From Parapristionchus giblindavisi (taxonomy: Eukaryota > Nematoda > Chromadorea > Rhabditida > Diplogasteridae), in the NCBI GenBank assembly GCA_943737045.1, contig CALSFV010000335.1:186001-250000 (forward strand): a stretch of DNA of 64,000 nt. The letters are read 5' to 3'. The notes beneath the pieces were generated by a model. It was not told the origin of the DNA. It saw only the letters and a list, made by a program, of their open reading frames with translations, and ran no database searches. Positions within the stretch are counted from its first letter, which is position 1; each line of letters opens with the position of its first letter. This document shows, piece after piece, positions 33,101-45,037 of this stretch. Position numbers and translations under genes: made by a program.

Positions 33101-34230
33101 ATTTACCACTAACAAAACCATGTTGCTCAGGGGGGATGATATTATGAATATTGCACCAACGGATAAGCTTTGGTTTGAGGATTCGCTCCATGACTTTACT
33201 GGGAATGGGAGTAAGTGAGATAGGGCGATAATCAGACACAGATGAGGGAGTGGGAATCTTTGGTATAGGGATCACAAAGGAAGTTTTCCATAAAGACGGA
33301 ACTTGGCCTAACATAAGACTATAATTCATTATATGAGATAGAGGTTCAGAAAGGGTGAGAGAACAATGTTTGAATATAATGGATGGAATACCGTCAGAGG
33401 GGAGGGAACAAGAGTCAGATACACGACGTAAATGATATGAAATATCGATAGGTAGAATGATCGAGGTAGGAATGGATTGAGGAACAAAGCGAGGACAGTT
33501 GGGAAGAATGCCATCATCACTAGTGAAAACCGATTGAAAGTATGTAGCGAATGACTCTGCTTTTTCAAAGTCACTAGTGATAATGGTACCATTGAAATCT
33601 GTGAGGGAAGGGGCAATGGAAGAACGGGATTTAAATCTAGTTGAGATGTATCGATAATAAGACCTACTATGGTTATTGGACAACAATTTGTTTTCCTTGT
33701 TTCTAATAAATTTCCTAATTTCCTTATCTAGTTTAGCGGATACATTGTGGAACTGAGATTTGACGGGTGCAAGGGAAATTTTATCAAAGATTAGGCGTTT
33801 ATGAGCAAGGAGTGATCGAATGTGAGGAGGGTAATTATCGAACGGAACAATTTGTTTCTTGTAAGGAATAAAGGAAGGAAATAGTTGAGTCAAGTAATCA
33901 GTGAATATGGTATACATATGAGAGATATCGGTAAAATCATGAAAGATCAAAGACCAGTCTGTATTGGATAAAGCGGAGTTCAGGGCTACAAAATCGGTCT
34001 TACGAAAGTCAAAGGCTGGAATAGATATAGGATCGACAAGAGGCCAAGTGAGACGGAAAGAAACAGATGAGTGGTCAGAATTTTTGAAAGGGGCAGAGAC
34101 AATACAGTCAGAAATAAGATCGGAAGGGGCGAGAATTACATCAAGAAAGTTGGAGCCAAGAGTGGGAGAGGGTACGAATTGATGAAGATTAAGAGATTCG
34201 GAGAAATTGACAAGGGAAATGGAATGACCA
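30187..34230 (-). mobile_element. CR1-like element B, sense 3' part (interrupted)
   Basis: The minus strand reads from the end of the endonuclease (NLHQFVPSPTLGSNFLDVIL, with the S-D-H motif in KNSDHSSVSF) through a full RT (DVVYVDLAKAFDTVSHSKLL; SGVPQGTVLGPLLFLIYLFD; FADDIKLFI) to the thumb. A foldback transposon splits the thumb at 30677-32104. The coding similarity resumes at about 30670 (LRNCNSRHNAFSIHIPIAKR, then RSSFAHRTTRFLCNL). The 3' end is GTGTATCAAATAAATAAAT in seven or so AAAT units. Confidence 0.85.
30677..32104. mobile_element. 1.43-kb Tc1/mariner-type foldback element
   Basis: Two near-identical inverted arms of about 635 bases meet around a 160-base centre containing GATCAAA repeats. 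Ends CAGTATAGGTCAAAAGTC / complement with TA on each side. No transposase frame. It interrupts the RT of CR1-like element B; removing it and one TA would restore the host element's order. Confidence 0.9.
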
Positions 34231-35087
34231 CGAGGGAATTCGCTGGCATATACATTCGCAAATCGATGAGCAAGGAAGAACGGGCGAGGCACAGCGAGTT
34301 GAGGGCGACGGTTAGGAGCTTGCGAGCTAAGGATCCTGATAGTCCCTTTGTAGTCTACCGCGATGCGGTCTGGCACAGGGAGGACATCAAAACTAAGGTC
34401 CGCTCTCGCTTGCCCGATCCGGGAAACTAGTTTGTGATACATCTCTGACACTCGCACCTACAGTATCCTCTGATCGCTTTCCCAAGACAACTTGTTATCT
34501 TCCTGTCGTCTCCTCTTCACCTACTGTATCCTCTTCTTTTACAGTACCCTCTCGCTCGTCTATCCCTTCTTTAACATGTCTCATGTTCAACTCTAGATCT
34601 CTCTGTAACAAGCTACCCCATCTTCATTCTATATTATCGATTGATCGACCTGATCTTCTTCTTATTTCTGAAACTTGGCTTACCTCCAGAATTATTGATT
34701 CAGAAGTTCTATTGTCTTTCCCATACCAGTTGTATCGTGCTGATCGTGCAAGACGAGGTGGTGGTGTTTGTGTTCTCTTTCGTGATCACATTGCCTGTTC
34801 CCTTGTTAAATTACCCACCTCTGTCTCGTCTGACGTGATCTGTCTCGATCTCTACCCTCCTCTTGGTCTCTCTGCTATTCACTTGATACTTGTCTATCGC
34901 CCTCCAAACACAACAACAGCTAGTAATAGTGACCTTTTTGACCTTCTATCAACTCTGTCCTCCTGTGATAAATCGATAATTGTTGCCGGTGATCTTAACT
35001 TGAATATTGACTGGTCCAATCCTCATAGTAGTCAACGAGGTCAATACAAATATTGTGTACAATTGAGTGAATGGTTTGGATAAGAGG
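34231..35087 (+). pseudogene. Inverted 5' part of CR1-like element B (ORF1 end and endonuclease start)
   Basis: Plus strand, opposite to the rest. It first encodes an ORF1 C-terminus (REFAGIYIRKSMSKEERARH, then R-A-K-D-P-D-S-P-F-V-V-Y-R), a stop, then from about 34583 the N-terminal endonuclease of ORF2: FNSRSLCNKL, LLLISETWL, RRGGGVCVLF, VYRPPN, VAGDLNLNIDW. It stops where the minus-strand part begins. Together they make one 5'-truncated element with a 5' inversion. Confidence 0.8.
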
Positions 35088-35529
35088 ATAGATTGATATG
35101 GGGAGGATTGATGGTGTGTAATGGATAGTAGTGTGGTACAGTAGTATAGTAGTAGTAGTAGTATAGTTAGGGACCGTATCGTGAGAACTACGAGAGTGTA
35201 GTAAAATTGTATTTTTATCATTTTTCAACGTAATCGATGGTGCCGATTCTAATGGAAAACAAGAATAAACATAAAAATAAAATTTAATAATAGAAAACTG
35301 TGCTAAATTACTAATAGCTCATGTTAAGAAAACTACAGTATGCCATCCCTAGAATTGTGTCATGCGCTGGGTCACGATATATATTTATTCTGTCGAAATT
35401 CGATTAATTGATTATTTCTTGCTTTATAATGATTCTTTATAGTGTAAAAACATTGACACTGTATGAACACAACAATTCGACACTTTTTTTCATTAAATAA
35501 ATTCTTTATTTCCAAAAAATCACCGAAAT
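35088..35529. other. No gene seen; junction between CR1 and satellite
   Basis: Short GTA/GTAGTA tract at about 35130-35165, then AT-rich unique-looking sequence. No exon or transposon end recognised. Confidence 0.5.
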
Positions 35530-36120
35530 GGTCAGGATACTGTAGAATGCAAGCTGCGCAAAATCTACAAGCGATACATCATTAAATTCGGTATTAGGAT
35601 GAAGCCTAGTATCTGGTGCGTCGAATAATGTATAAATCGTGTTTGATAAATCTCAAAAAATGAGGAAAATTCGTTCGGAAATAAACACATTCAGTGGAAT
35701 CATCGAAATTGACGATGTTTTGCAGCATGCTGCTCAAATGCGACATCCGATACAGCGTCAAGTGTAGTGTAAGGAGCAAGCCTAGTGTCTGGGGCGTTGA
35801 TTAATGTATAACTCGTAATGGGGTTTTGCCAAAAATTAAGGAAAATTCAATCGGGAACAAACAAGTTTAGTGAAAACAACGAAGTTGACCACGTTTTGCA
35901 GCACGCTGCATAAAACTCAGAAGCGCTACTGCATCAAGCTTAGCATTAGGTTGAAGCCTTGTATCTGGAGCTTCGAATTATGTATTACTCGTGATTGATA
36001 AATTTCAAAAAATTTGAAGAAAAATCGATATTGAATATACAAAGTTTGCGAAAAAACGGGATTGACTATGTTTCGCAGCTTGCAACAAAATGCGACATTC
36101 GATACGGCATGAAACGTAGT
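35530..36120. repeat. Degenerate satellite, about 177-bp unit
   Basis: Three to four diverged copies of a unit with recurring words TTTTGCAGCA, AAATGCGACAT..GATAC, AGCCTAGTATCTGG and AATGTATAACTCGT. Equivalent words recur about every 176-180 bases. The unit is unrelated in sequence to the 321-bp satellite that follows. Confidence 0.7.
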
Positions 36121-36132
36121 TTGGTATATGAC

Positions 36133-36180
36133 ACGTCATAACGTCATAACGTCATAACGTCACAACGTCATTATAACGTC
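36133..36180. repeat. Octamer repeat at the satellite edge
   Basis: Repeats of CGTCATAA, beginning right after TTTGGTATATGACACG, which is part of the 321-bp monomer. The array then restarts at 36181 with the same monomer word. Confidence 0.8.
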
Positions 36181-37035
36181 ATTTGGTATATGACACGATA
36201 GGCTTCATTTTCATTTTCATATTTCTCAAGTTATCTTGATCATATCAGTGTAAAAGCTACTTTTGTACTTCGATCATTATAGCAGCAGTAAAATATTACA
36301 GATCGACATGGCCTGAAGTGTGTATCATTCAGAATTTTTTCCTCTTTCACATAGTATATCACTCGCTGAGTATCATTGACAATTAGACTTGTAACAAATT
36401 GTTTTGTACCAAAAACAGAGAGTACTGAAAGATAAATTTACATATTGGCCGTACTGACCACTTTGAAATAGTTTATCTTATTCAGAATTTTTCGCTCCTT
36501 CATTTGGTTTATGACACGATAGGTTTCTTTTTCATTTTCATATTTCTCAAGTTATCTTGATCATATCAGAGTAAAAGCTACTTTTGTACTTCGATCATTA
36601 TAGCAGCAGTAAAATATTACAGATCGACATGGCCTGAAGTGTGTGTCATTCAGAATTTTTTCCTCTTTCACATAGTATATCACTCGCTGAGCATCATTGA
36701 CAATTTGACTTGTAACGAATTGTTTTGTACCAAACACAGAGAGTACTGAAAGATAAATTTACATATTGGCCGTACTGACCACTTTGAAACAGTTTATCTT
36801 ATTCAGAATTTTTCGCTCTTTCATTTGGTATATGACACGATAGGCTTCATTTTCATTTTCATATTTCTCAAGTTATCTTGATCATATCAGAGTAAAAGCT
36901 ACTTTTGTACTTCGATCATTATAGCAGCAGTAAAATATTACAGATCGACATGACCTGAAGTGTGTCTCATTCAGAATTTTTTCTTCTTTCACATAATATA
37001 TCACTCGCTGAGTATCATTGATAATTAGACTTGTA

Positions 37036-37313
37036 TTGTGCGTATAAAATGTACTTGCATAAGAAGATGATAAATGGTGCTAACGAACGGAAGTCATAAT
37101 CGAGAGGCGATCGAGATGTAGCCTTCTACATCTCGCCCCGCCTCTCGATTGTCTCTCCGCTGCCTCTCTCTAACCCGGCTGACCTTCGCCGCGCGCTATA
37201 TTATATGTAAAAGAGATCGGCATAGTATCTGAACCATGCAAAACAAGAAAGTCTCTTATGGGAGTGGTTGGCTACTCTCGTACCAAATATACAAGTGTAT
37301 TTTATACGGTCAA
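37036..37313. mobile_element. 278-bp MITE in the satellite, copy 1
   Basis: Inverted ends TTGTGCGTATAAAATGTACTTG / CAAGTGTATTTTATACGGTCAA, flanked by TA, inserted at GACTTGTA|ACGAATTG of a monomer. Internal palindrome GATGTAGCCTTCTACATC. TA target suggests Tc1/mariner relatives. No coding capacity. Confidence 0.85.
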
Positions 37314-40300
37314 TAACGAATTGTTTTGTACCAAAAACAGAGAGTACTGAAAGATAAATTTACATATTGGACGTACTGACCACTTTGAAATAGTTTATCT
37401 TATTCAGAATTTTTCGCTCTTTCATTTGGTATATGACACGATAGGTATCATTTTCATTTTCATATTTCTCAAGTTATCTTGATCATATCAGAGTAAAAGC
37501 TACTTTTGTACTTCGGTCATTATAGCAGCAGTAAAATAGTACAGATCGACATGACCTGAAGTGTGTGCCATTCAGAATTTTTTCCTCTTTCACATAGTAT
37601 ATCACTCGCTGAGTATCATTGACAATTTGACTTGTAACGAATTGTTTTGTACCAAAAACAGAGAGTACTGAAAGATAAATTTACATATTGGCCGTACTGA
37701 CCACTTTGAAATAGTTTATCTTATTCAGAATTTTTCGCTCTTTCATTTGGTATATGACACGATAGGTTTCAGTTTCATTTTCATATTTCTCAAGTTATCT
37801 TGATCATATCAGAGTAAAAGCTACTTTTGTACTTCGGTCATTATAGCAGCAGTAAAATATTACAGATCGACATGACCTGAAATGTGTGTCATTCAGAATT
37901 TTTTCCTCTTTCACATAGTATATCACTCGCTGAGCATCATTGACAATTTGACTTGTAACGAATTGTTTTGTACCAAAAACAGAGAGTACTGAAAGATAAA
38001 TTTACATATTGGCCGTACTGACCACTTTGAAATAGTTTATCTTATTCAGAATTTTTCGCTCTTTCATTTGGTTTATGACACGATAGGTTTCTTTTTCATT
38101 TTCATATTTCTCAAGTTATCTTGATCATATCAGAGTAAAAGCTACTTTTGTACTTCGATCATTATAGCAGCAGTAAAATATTACAGATCGACATGGCCTG
38201 AAGTGTGTGTCATTCAGAATTTTTTCCTCTTTCACATAGTATATCACTCGCTGAGCATTATTGACAATTTGACTTGTAACGAATTGTTTTGTACCAAAAA
38301 CAGAGAGTACTGAAAGATAAATTTACATATTGGCCGTACTGACCACTTTGAAATAGTTTATCTTATTCAGAATTTTTCGCTCTTTCATTTGGTATATGAC
38401 ACGATAGGTTTCATTTTCATTTTCATATTTCTCAAGTTATCTTGATCATATCAGAGTAAAAGCTACTTTTGTACTTCGATCATTATAGCAGCAGTAAAAT
38501 ATTACAGATCGACATGGCCTGAAGTGTGTGTCATTCAGAATTTTTTCCTCTTTCACATAGTATATCACTAGCTGAGTATCATTGACAATTAGACTTGTAA
38601 CAAATTGTTTTGTACCAAAAACAGAGAGTACTGAAAGATAAATTTAATATTGGCCGTACTGACCACTTTGAAATAGTTTATCTTATTCAGAATTTTTCGC
38701 TCTTTCATTTGGTATATGACACGATAGGTTTCATTTTCATTTTCATATTTCTCAAGTTATCTTGATCATTTCAGAGTAAAAGCTACTTTTGTACTTCGAT
38801 CATTATAGCAGCAGTAAAATATTACAGATCGACATGGCCTGAAGTGTGTGTCATTCAGAATTTTTTCCTCTTTCACATAGTATATCACTCGCTGAGCATT
38901 ATTGACAATTTGACTTGTAACGAATTGTTTTGTACCAAAAACAGAGAGTACTGAAAGATAAATTTACATATTGGCCGTACTGACCACTTTGAAATAGTTT
39001 ATCTTATTCAGAATTTTTCGCTCTTTCATTTGGTATATGACACGATAGGTATCATTTTCATTTTCATATTTCTCAAGTTATCTTGATCTTATCAGAGTAA
39101 AAGCTACTTTTGTACTTCGGTCATTATAGCAGCAGTAAAATATTACAGATCGACATGACCTGAAGTGTGTGTCATTCAGAATTTTTTCCTCTTTCACATA
39201 GTATATCACTCGCTGAGTATCATTGACAATTTGACTTGTAACGAATTGTTTTGTACCAAAAACAGAGAGTACTGAAAGATAAATTTACATATTGGCCGTA
39301 CTGACCACTTTGAAATAGTTTATCTTATTCAGAATTTTTCGCTCTTTCATTTGGTATATGACACGATAGGTTTCATTTTCATTTTCATATTTCTCAAGTT
39401 ATCTTGATCATATCAGAGTAAAAGCTACTTTTGTACTTCGATCATTATAGCAGCAGTAAAATATTACAGATCGACATGACCTGAAGTGTGTCTCATTCAG
39501 AATTTTTTCTTCTTTCACACAGTATATCACTCGCTGAGTAACATTGACAATTTGACTTGTAACGAATTGTTTTGTACCAAAAACAGAGAGTACTGAAAGA
39601 TAAATTTACATATTGGCCGTACTGACCACTTTGAAATAGTTTATCTTATTCAGAATCTTTCGCTCTTTCATTTGGTATATGACACGATAGGTTTCATTTT
39701 CATTTTCATATTTCTCAAGTTATCTTGATCATATCAGAGTAAAAGCTACTTTTGTACTTCGATCATTATAACAGCAGTAAAATATTACAGATCGACATGA
39801 CCTGAAGTGTGTCTCATTCAGAATTTTTTCCTCTTTCACACAGTATATCACTCGCTGAGTAACATCGACAATTTGACTTGTAACGATTTGTTTTGTACCA
39901 AAAACAGACAGTACTGAAAGATAAATTTACATATTGGCCGTACTGACCACTTTGAAATAGTTTATCTTATTCAGAATTTTTCGCTCTTTCATTTGGTTTA
40001 TGACACGATAGGTTTCTTTTTCATTTTCATATTTCTCAAGTTATCTTGATCATATCAGAGTAAAAGCTACTTTTGTACTTCGATCATTATAGCAGCAGTA
40101 AAATATTACAGATCGACATGGCCTGAAGTGTGTGTCATTCAGAATTTTTTCCTCTTTCACATAGTATATCACTCGCTGAGCATCATTGACAATTTGACTT
40201 GTAACGAATTGTTTTGTACCAAACACAGAGAGTACTGAAAGATAAATTTACATATTGGCCGTACTGACCACTTTGAAACAGTTTATCTTATTCAGAATTT

Positions 40301-40524
40301 TTCGCTCTTTCATTTGGTATATGACACGATAGGCTTCATTTTCATTTTCATATTTCTCAAGTTATCTTGATCATATCAGAGTAAAAGCTACTTTTGTACT
40401 TCGATCATTATAGCAGCAGTAAAATATTACAGATCGACATGACCTGAAGTGTGTCTCATTCAGAATTTTTTCTTCTTTCACATAATATATCACTCGCTGA
40501 GTATCATTGATAATTAGACTTGTA

Positions 40525-40802
40525 TTGTGCGTATAAAATGTACTTGCATAAGAAGATGATAAATGGTGCTAACGAACGGAAGTCATAATCGAGAGGCGAT
40601 CGAGATGTAGCCTTCTACATCTCGCCCCGCCTCTCGATTGTCTCTCCGCTGCCTCTCTCTAACCCGGCTGACCTTCGCCGCGCGCTATATTATATGTAAA
40701 AGAGATCGGCATAGTATCTGAACCATGCAAAACAAGAAAGTCTCTTATGGGAGTGGTTGGCTACTCTCGTACCAAATATACAAGTGTATTTTATACGGTC
40801 AA
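40525..40802. mobile_element. 278-bp MITE in the satellite, copy 2
   Basis: Apparently identical to copy 1 in sequence, insertion point and flanks, offset by 3489 bases. It is therefore a duplicate made with its satellite block, not a second insertion. Confidence 0.85.
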
Positions 40803-42973
40803 TAACGAATTGTTTTGTACCAAAAACAGAGAGTACTGAAAGATAAATTTACATATTGGACGTACTGACCACTTTGAAATAGTTTATCTTATTCAGAATT
40901 TTTCGCTCTTTCATTTGGTATATGACACGATAGGTATCATTTTCATTTTCATATTTCTCAAGTTATCTTGATCATATCAGAGTAAAAGCTACTTTTGTAC
41001 TTCGGTCATTATAGCAGCAGTAAAATAGTACAGATCGACATGACCTGAAGTGTGTGCCATTCAGAATTTTTTCCTCTTTCACATAGTATATCACTCGCTG
41101 AGTATCATTGACAATTTGACTTGTAACGAATTGTTTTGTACCAAAAACAGAGAGTACTGAAAGATAAATTTACATATTGGCCGTACTGACCACTTTGAAA
41201 TAGTTTATCTTATTCAGAATTTTTCGCTCTTTCATTTGGTATATGACACGATAGGTTTCAGTTTCATTTTCATATTTCTCAAGTTATCTTGATCATATCA
41301 GAGTAAAAGCTACTTTTGTACTTCGGTCATTATAGCAGCAGTAAAATATTACAGATCGACATGACCTGAAATGTGTGTCATTCAGAATTTTTTCCTCTTT
41401 CACATAGTATATCACTCGCTGAGCATCATTGACAATTTGACTTGTAACGAATTGTTTTGTACCAAAAACAGAGAGTACTGAAAGATAAATTTACATATTG
41501 GCCGTACTGACCACTTTGAAATAGTTTATCTTATTCAGAATTTTTCGCTCTTTCATTTGGTTTATGACACGATAGGTTTCTTTTTCATTTTCATATTTCT
41601 CAAGTTATCTTGATCATATCAGAGTAAAAGCTACTTTTGTACTTCGATCATTATAGCAGCAGTAAAATATTACAGATCGACATGGCCTGAAGTGTGTGTC
41701 ATTCAGAATTTTTTCCTCTTTCACATAGTATATCACTCGCTGAGCATTATTGACAATTTGACTTGTAACGAATTGTTTTGTACCAAAAACAGAGAGTACT
41801 GAAAGATAAATTTACATATTGGCCGTACTGACCACTTTGAAATAGTTTATCTTATTCAGAATTTTTCGCTCTTTCATTTGGTATATGACACGATAGGTTT
41901 CATTTTCATTTTCATATTTCTCAAGTTATCTTGATCATATCAGAGTAAAAGCTACTTTTGTACTTCGATCATTATAGCAGCAGTAAAATATTACAGATCG
42001 ACATGGCCTGAAGTGTGTGTCATTCAGAATTTTTTCCTCTTTCACATAGTATATCACTAGCTGAGTATCATTGACAATTAGACTTGTAACAAATTGTTTT
42101 GTACCAAAAACAGAGAGTACTGAAAGATAAATTTAATATTGGCCGTACTGACCACTTTGAAATAGTTTATCTTATTCAGAATTTTTGCTCTTTCATTTGG
42201 TATATGACACGATAGGTTTCATTTTCATTTTCATATTTCTCAAGTTATCTTGATCATTTCAGAGTAAAAGCTACTTTTGTACTTCGATCATTATAGCAGC
42301 AGTAAAATATTACAGATCGACATGGCCTGAAGTGTGTGTCATTCAGAATTTTTTCCTCTTTCACATAGTATATCACTCGCTGAGCATTATTGACAATTTG
42401 ACTTGTAACGAATTGTTTTGTACCAAAAACAGAGAGTACTGAAAGATAAATTTACATATTGGCCGTACTGACCACTTTGAAATAGTTTATCTTATTCAGA
42501 ATTTTTCGCTCTTTCATTTGGTATATGACACGATAGGTATCATTTTCATTTTCATATTTCTCAAGTTATCTTGATCTTATCAGAGTAAAAGCTACTTTTG
42601 TACTTCGGTCATTATAGCAGCAGTAAAATATTACAGATCGACATGACCTGAAGTGTGTGTCATTCAGAATTTTTTCCTCTTTCACATAGTATATCACTCG
42701 CTGAGTATCATTGACAATTTGACTTGTAACGAATTGTTTTGTACCAAAAACAGAGAGTACTGAAAGATAAATTTACATATTGGCCGTACTGACCACTTTG
42801 AAATAGTTTATCTTATTCAGAATTTTTCGCTCTTTCATTTGGTATATGACACGATAGGTTTCATTTTCATTTTCATATTTCTCAAGTTATCTTGATCATA
42901 TCAGAGTAAAAGCTACTTTTGTACTTCGATCATTATAGCAGCAGTAAAATATTACAGATCGACATGACCTGAA

Positions 42974-45037
42974 GTGTGTCTCATTCAGAATTTTTTCTTC
43001 TTTCACACAGTATATCACTCGCTGAGTAACATTTTGAAATACAAAATATATAGCGTTGTATGTCCTCACTACTGGAGAAATTTCAAGGAGAGACAATATG
43101 ATAACAGTAACAAGGTCATTTTGAAACTACCATTTTTGGGAAAATTCATGGAGAAAATAGGCTTGAGCAAGATGATGAACTCAGCAACCATGAAAGATTC
43201 ATTTAAAACTCTTACAGAAGAAGATAAAACAAGAATTCAACTTTCATATTCTTTAGATAATCCAGTATCTTCAATATTCTGCAATTACGGACAGTTTCTC
43301 AAAACCCTAAGTAGACATGACATAGATAGGATATTGTCTTCTCCTTGTTCTTGTTTCAAATATCACAGATATGTTGATAAACATTATGGACATGTATGTA
43401 CTGGTAACATTGATATCGTACAAAATAAAGAACTAGCTAATATATTCATGAAAGGCACTAAATATAGAATACAAAGACCTACTACTGTCAGCAAAGTAAT
43501 CAACGATATTACTGTTTCAATAGAGAACACTGTATCAATTGTCGGAAAGAAACACCGAAAATCGCCGACTTTGATCAATGCCACTGTCAATAAAGTCATT
43601 GAACATATTATTCCTAGGCTAAAGGAAAAGCTTAATAAATTGAATTTAAATATTGATGCAAAAGACGTAACACGATATACTGATCAGTTAAAACAACTAA
43701 AAAATGACTTTATAATTACTATGGTAGACAAAACCTCTGGAAATTATGCATTCACTTGTAAAAAGTTATATATCATGATGATGGAACAAGAGATGAATAC
43801 ATCCAATGGTAATGAAAGAACTTATGTACAAGTTAATGACCTCGATTACGAATCAAAGATCAAAGATCACTTACAGTTCACACTCAGTATGTCAATTCCC
43901 AGAAATATGGAATGTGCTCTCCCTCGTATATACGGAATACCGAAAATGCACAAAACACCAATAAAATTCCGATTTATCACTGGTGCACATAATAGTAGTC
44001 TTAAACCATTATCAATTCGACTTCAAAGAATCCTTAAGTTCTTACAAAACCACTTTAAATCATACTGTAACTTTACTTCTAGACATAATGGGATTAACGT
44101 TTACTTCTCTGTTCAAAATACTTTTAAAGTGTTAAACGGTTTTAAAAACATTACAAACGGGAAAAATGAGATATTCTGTGCTGATTTTGCATCACTATTT
44201 ACTAACTTACCACATAAAGTTGTTAAAGAAAAATTATATTATCTCATTGATTTACTATTCAAAAATGCTAATTCAGAATTCATTAATGTTCAAGGAACCT
44301 ATGTTCGTTATGATAAAACTAATAGTTTAGAAAAAGGCATCACTTATCACAAAAATGATATTAAACTTATGTTGGATTATATATTAAAGAACAGTTATGC
44401 TTTTTATGGTGGAACATATTACAAACAAGAGCGAGGAATACCACAAGGAAATAATGCATCGCCACAAATAGCAGATCTTACCCTTGCTGCAATGGAATTT
44501 CAATATCTATCTAAGAAAGTCAAAGCTGGTCATGCATTAGCATATTCACTAAATAGAACGTATAGATATATTGATGATTTATTCCATATATCCAGTAAAT
44601 GCAAGGATTTCATAAAATTAACTAGTAAAATGTACCACAAATCTTTATCTTTAGAACGAACTAACAATCAGGATAATAACTGTGCTTTTCTTGATCTACA
44701 AATAGATATAATTAATAACGGTCAAGTTAAAACCTCACTTTATAATAAAACAGATGATTATCAATTCAACGTAATTCGATATCCCCATTATCAATCAAAT
44801 TCTCCTGTTAATATTGGTCTAAATACACTTCATGGTGAAACTATTCGCATCTACAGGAATTGTTCTGAATATAAAGACTTCGTTAACAGAATGAAATCAT
44901 TGACAAAGTACTTTGTATCGATTGACTACCCTATATACTTAGTGCATAAAAGAATATTCAGAACATTGAATACTAATCCATCAATATCCATTAAATATGC
45001 AACTAGTAATAGCGATATTTGCATGCGTTGTCTATGA
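42974..45037 (+). CDS. Penelope-like reverse transcriptase, copy 1
   Basis: 687 codons; the first 20 come from satellite and the element starts at about residue 21. The first Met inside the element is residue 59. Known role: copying element RNA into DNA. Visible parts: Cys/His-rich segment with C-S-C and H-V-C (125-142), V-D-K-T-S-G (251), G-I-P-K-M-H-K (321), motif A ADFASLFTN (403), motif B GIPQGNNASPQIAD (488), motif C with catalytic YIDD (532) and FLDLQIDI (572). These match Penelope-like RTs rather than LTR or CR1 RTs. The protein ends at C-M-R-C-L. The GIY-YIG endonuclease that usually follows, or precedes in permuted lineages, is not seen. Intact frame; possibly active. Confidence 0.85.
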   Translation: MCLIQNFFFFHTVYHSLSNILKYKIYSVVCPHYWRNFKERQYDNSNKVILKLPFLGKFMEKIGLSKMMNSATMKDSFKTLTEEDKTRIQLSYSLDNPVSSIFCNYGQFLKTLSRHDIDRILSSPCSCFKYHRYVDKHYGHVCTGNIDIVQNKELANIFMKGTKYRIQRPTTVSKVINDITVSIENTVSIVGKKHRKSPTLINATVNKVIEHIIPRLKEKLNKLNLNIDAKDVTRYTDQLKQLKNDFIITMVDKTSGNYAFTCKKLYIMMMEQEMNTSNGNERTYVQVNDLDYESKIKDHLQFTLSMSIPRNMECALPRIYGIPKMHKTPIKFRFITGAHNSSLKPLSIRLQRILKFLQNHFKSYCNFTSRHNGINVYFSVQNTFKVLNGFKNITNGKNEIFCADFASLFTNLPHKVVKEKLYYLIDLLFKNANSEFINVQGTYVRYDKTNSLEKGITYHKNDIKLMLDYILKNSYAFYGGTYYKQERGIPQGNNASPQIADLTLAAMEFQYLSKKVKAGHALAYSLNRTYRYIDDLFHISSKCKDFIKLTSKMYHKSLSLERTNNQDNNCAFLDLQIDIINNGQVKTSLYNKTDDYQFNVIRYPHYQSNSPVNIGLNTLHGETIRIYRNCSEYKDFVNRMKSLTKYFVSIDYPIYLVHKRIFRTLNTNPSISIKYATSNSDICMRCL

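Noticed and set aside
34583..35083. Stand-alone plus-strand endonuclease gene
   Set aside because: It is the inverted 5' piece of the CR1-like element whose remainder lies on the minus strand immediately to the left.
42896..43096. Minus-strand ORFs within the satellite and Penelope-like element (also 43384, 44926, 47125, 47613, 49155)
   Set aside because: Identical in both element copies, overlap the RT frame or satellite, and show no domain; shadow frames.
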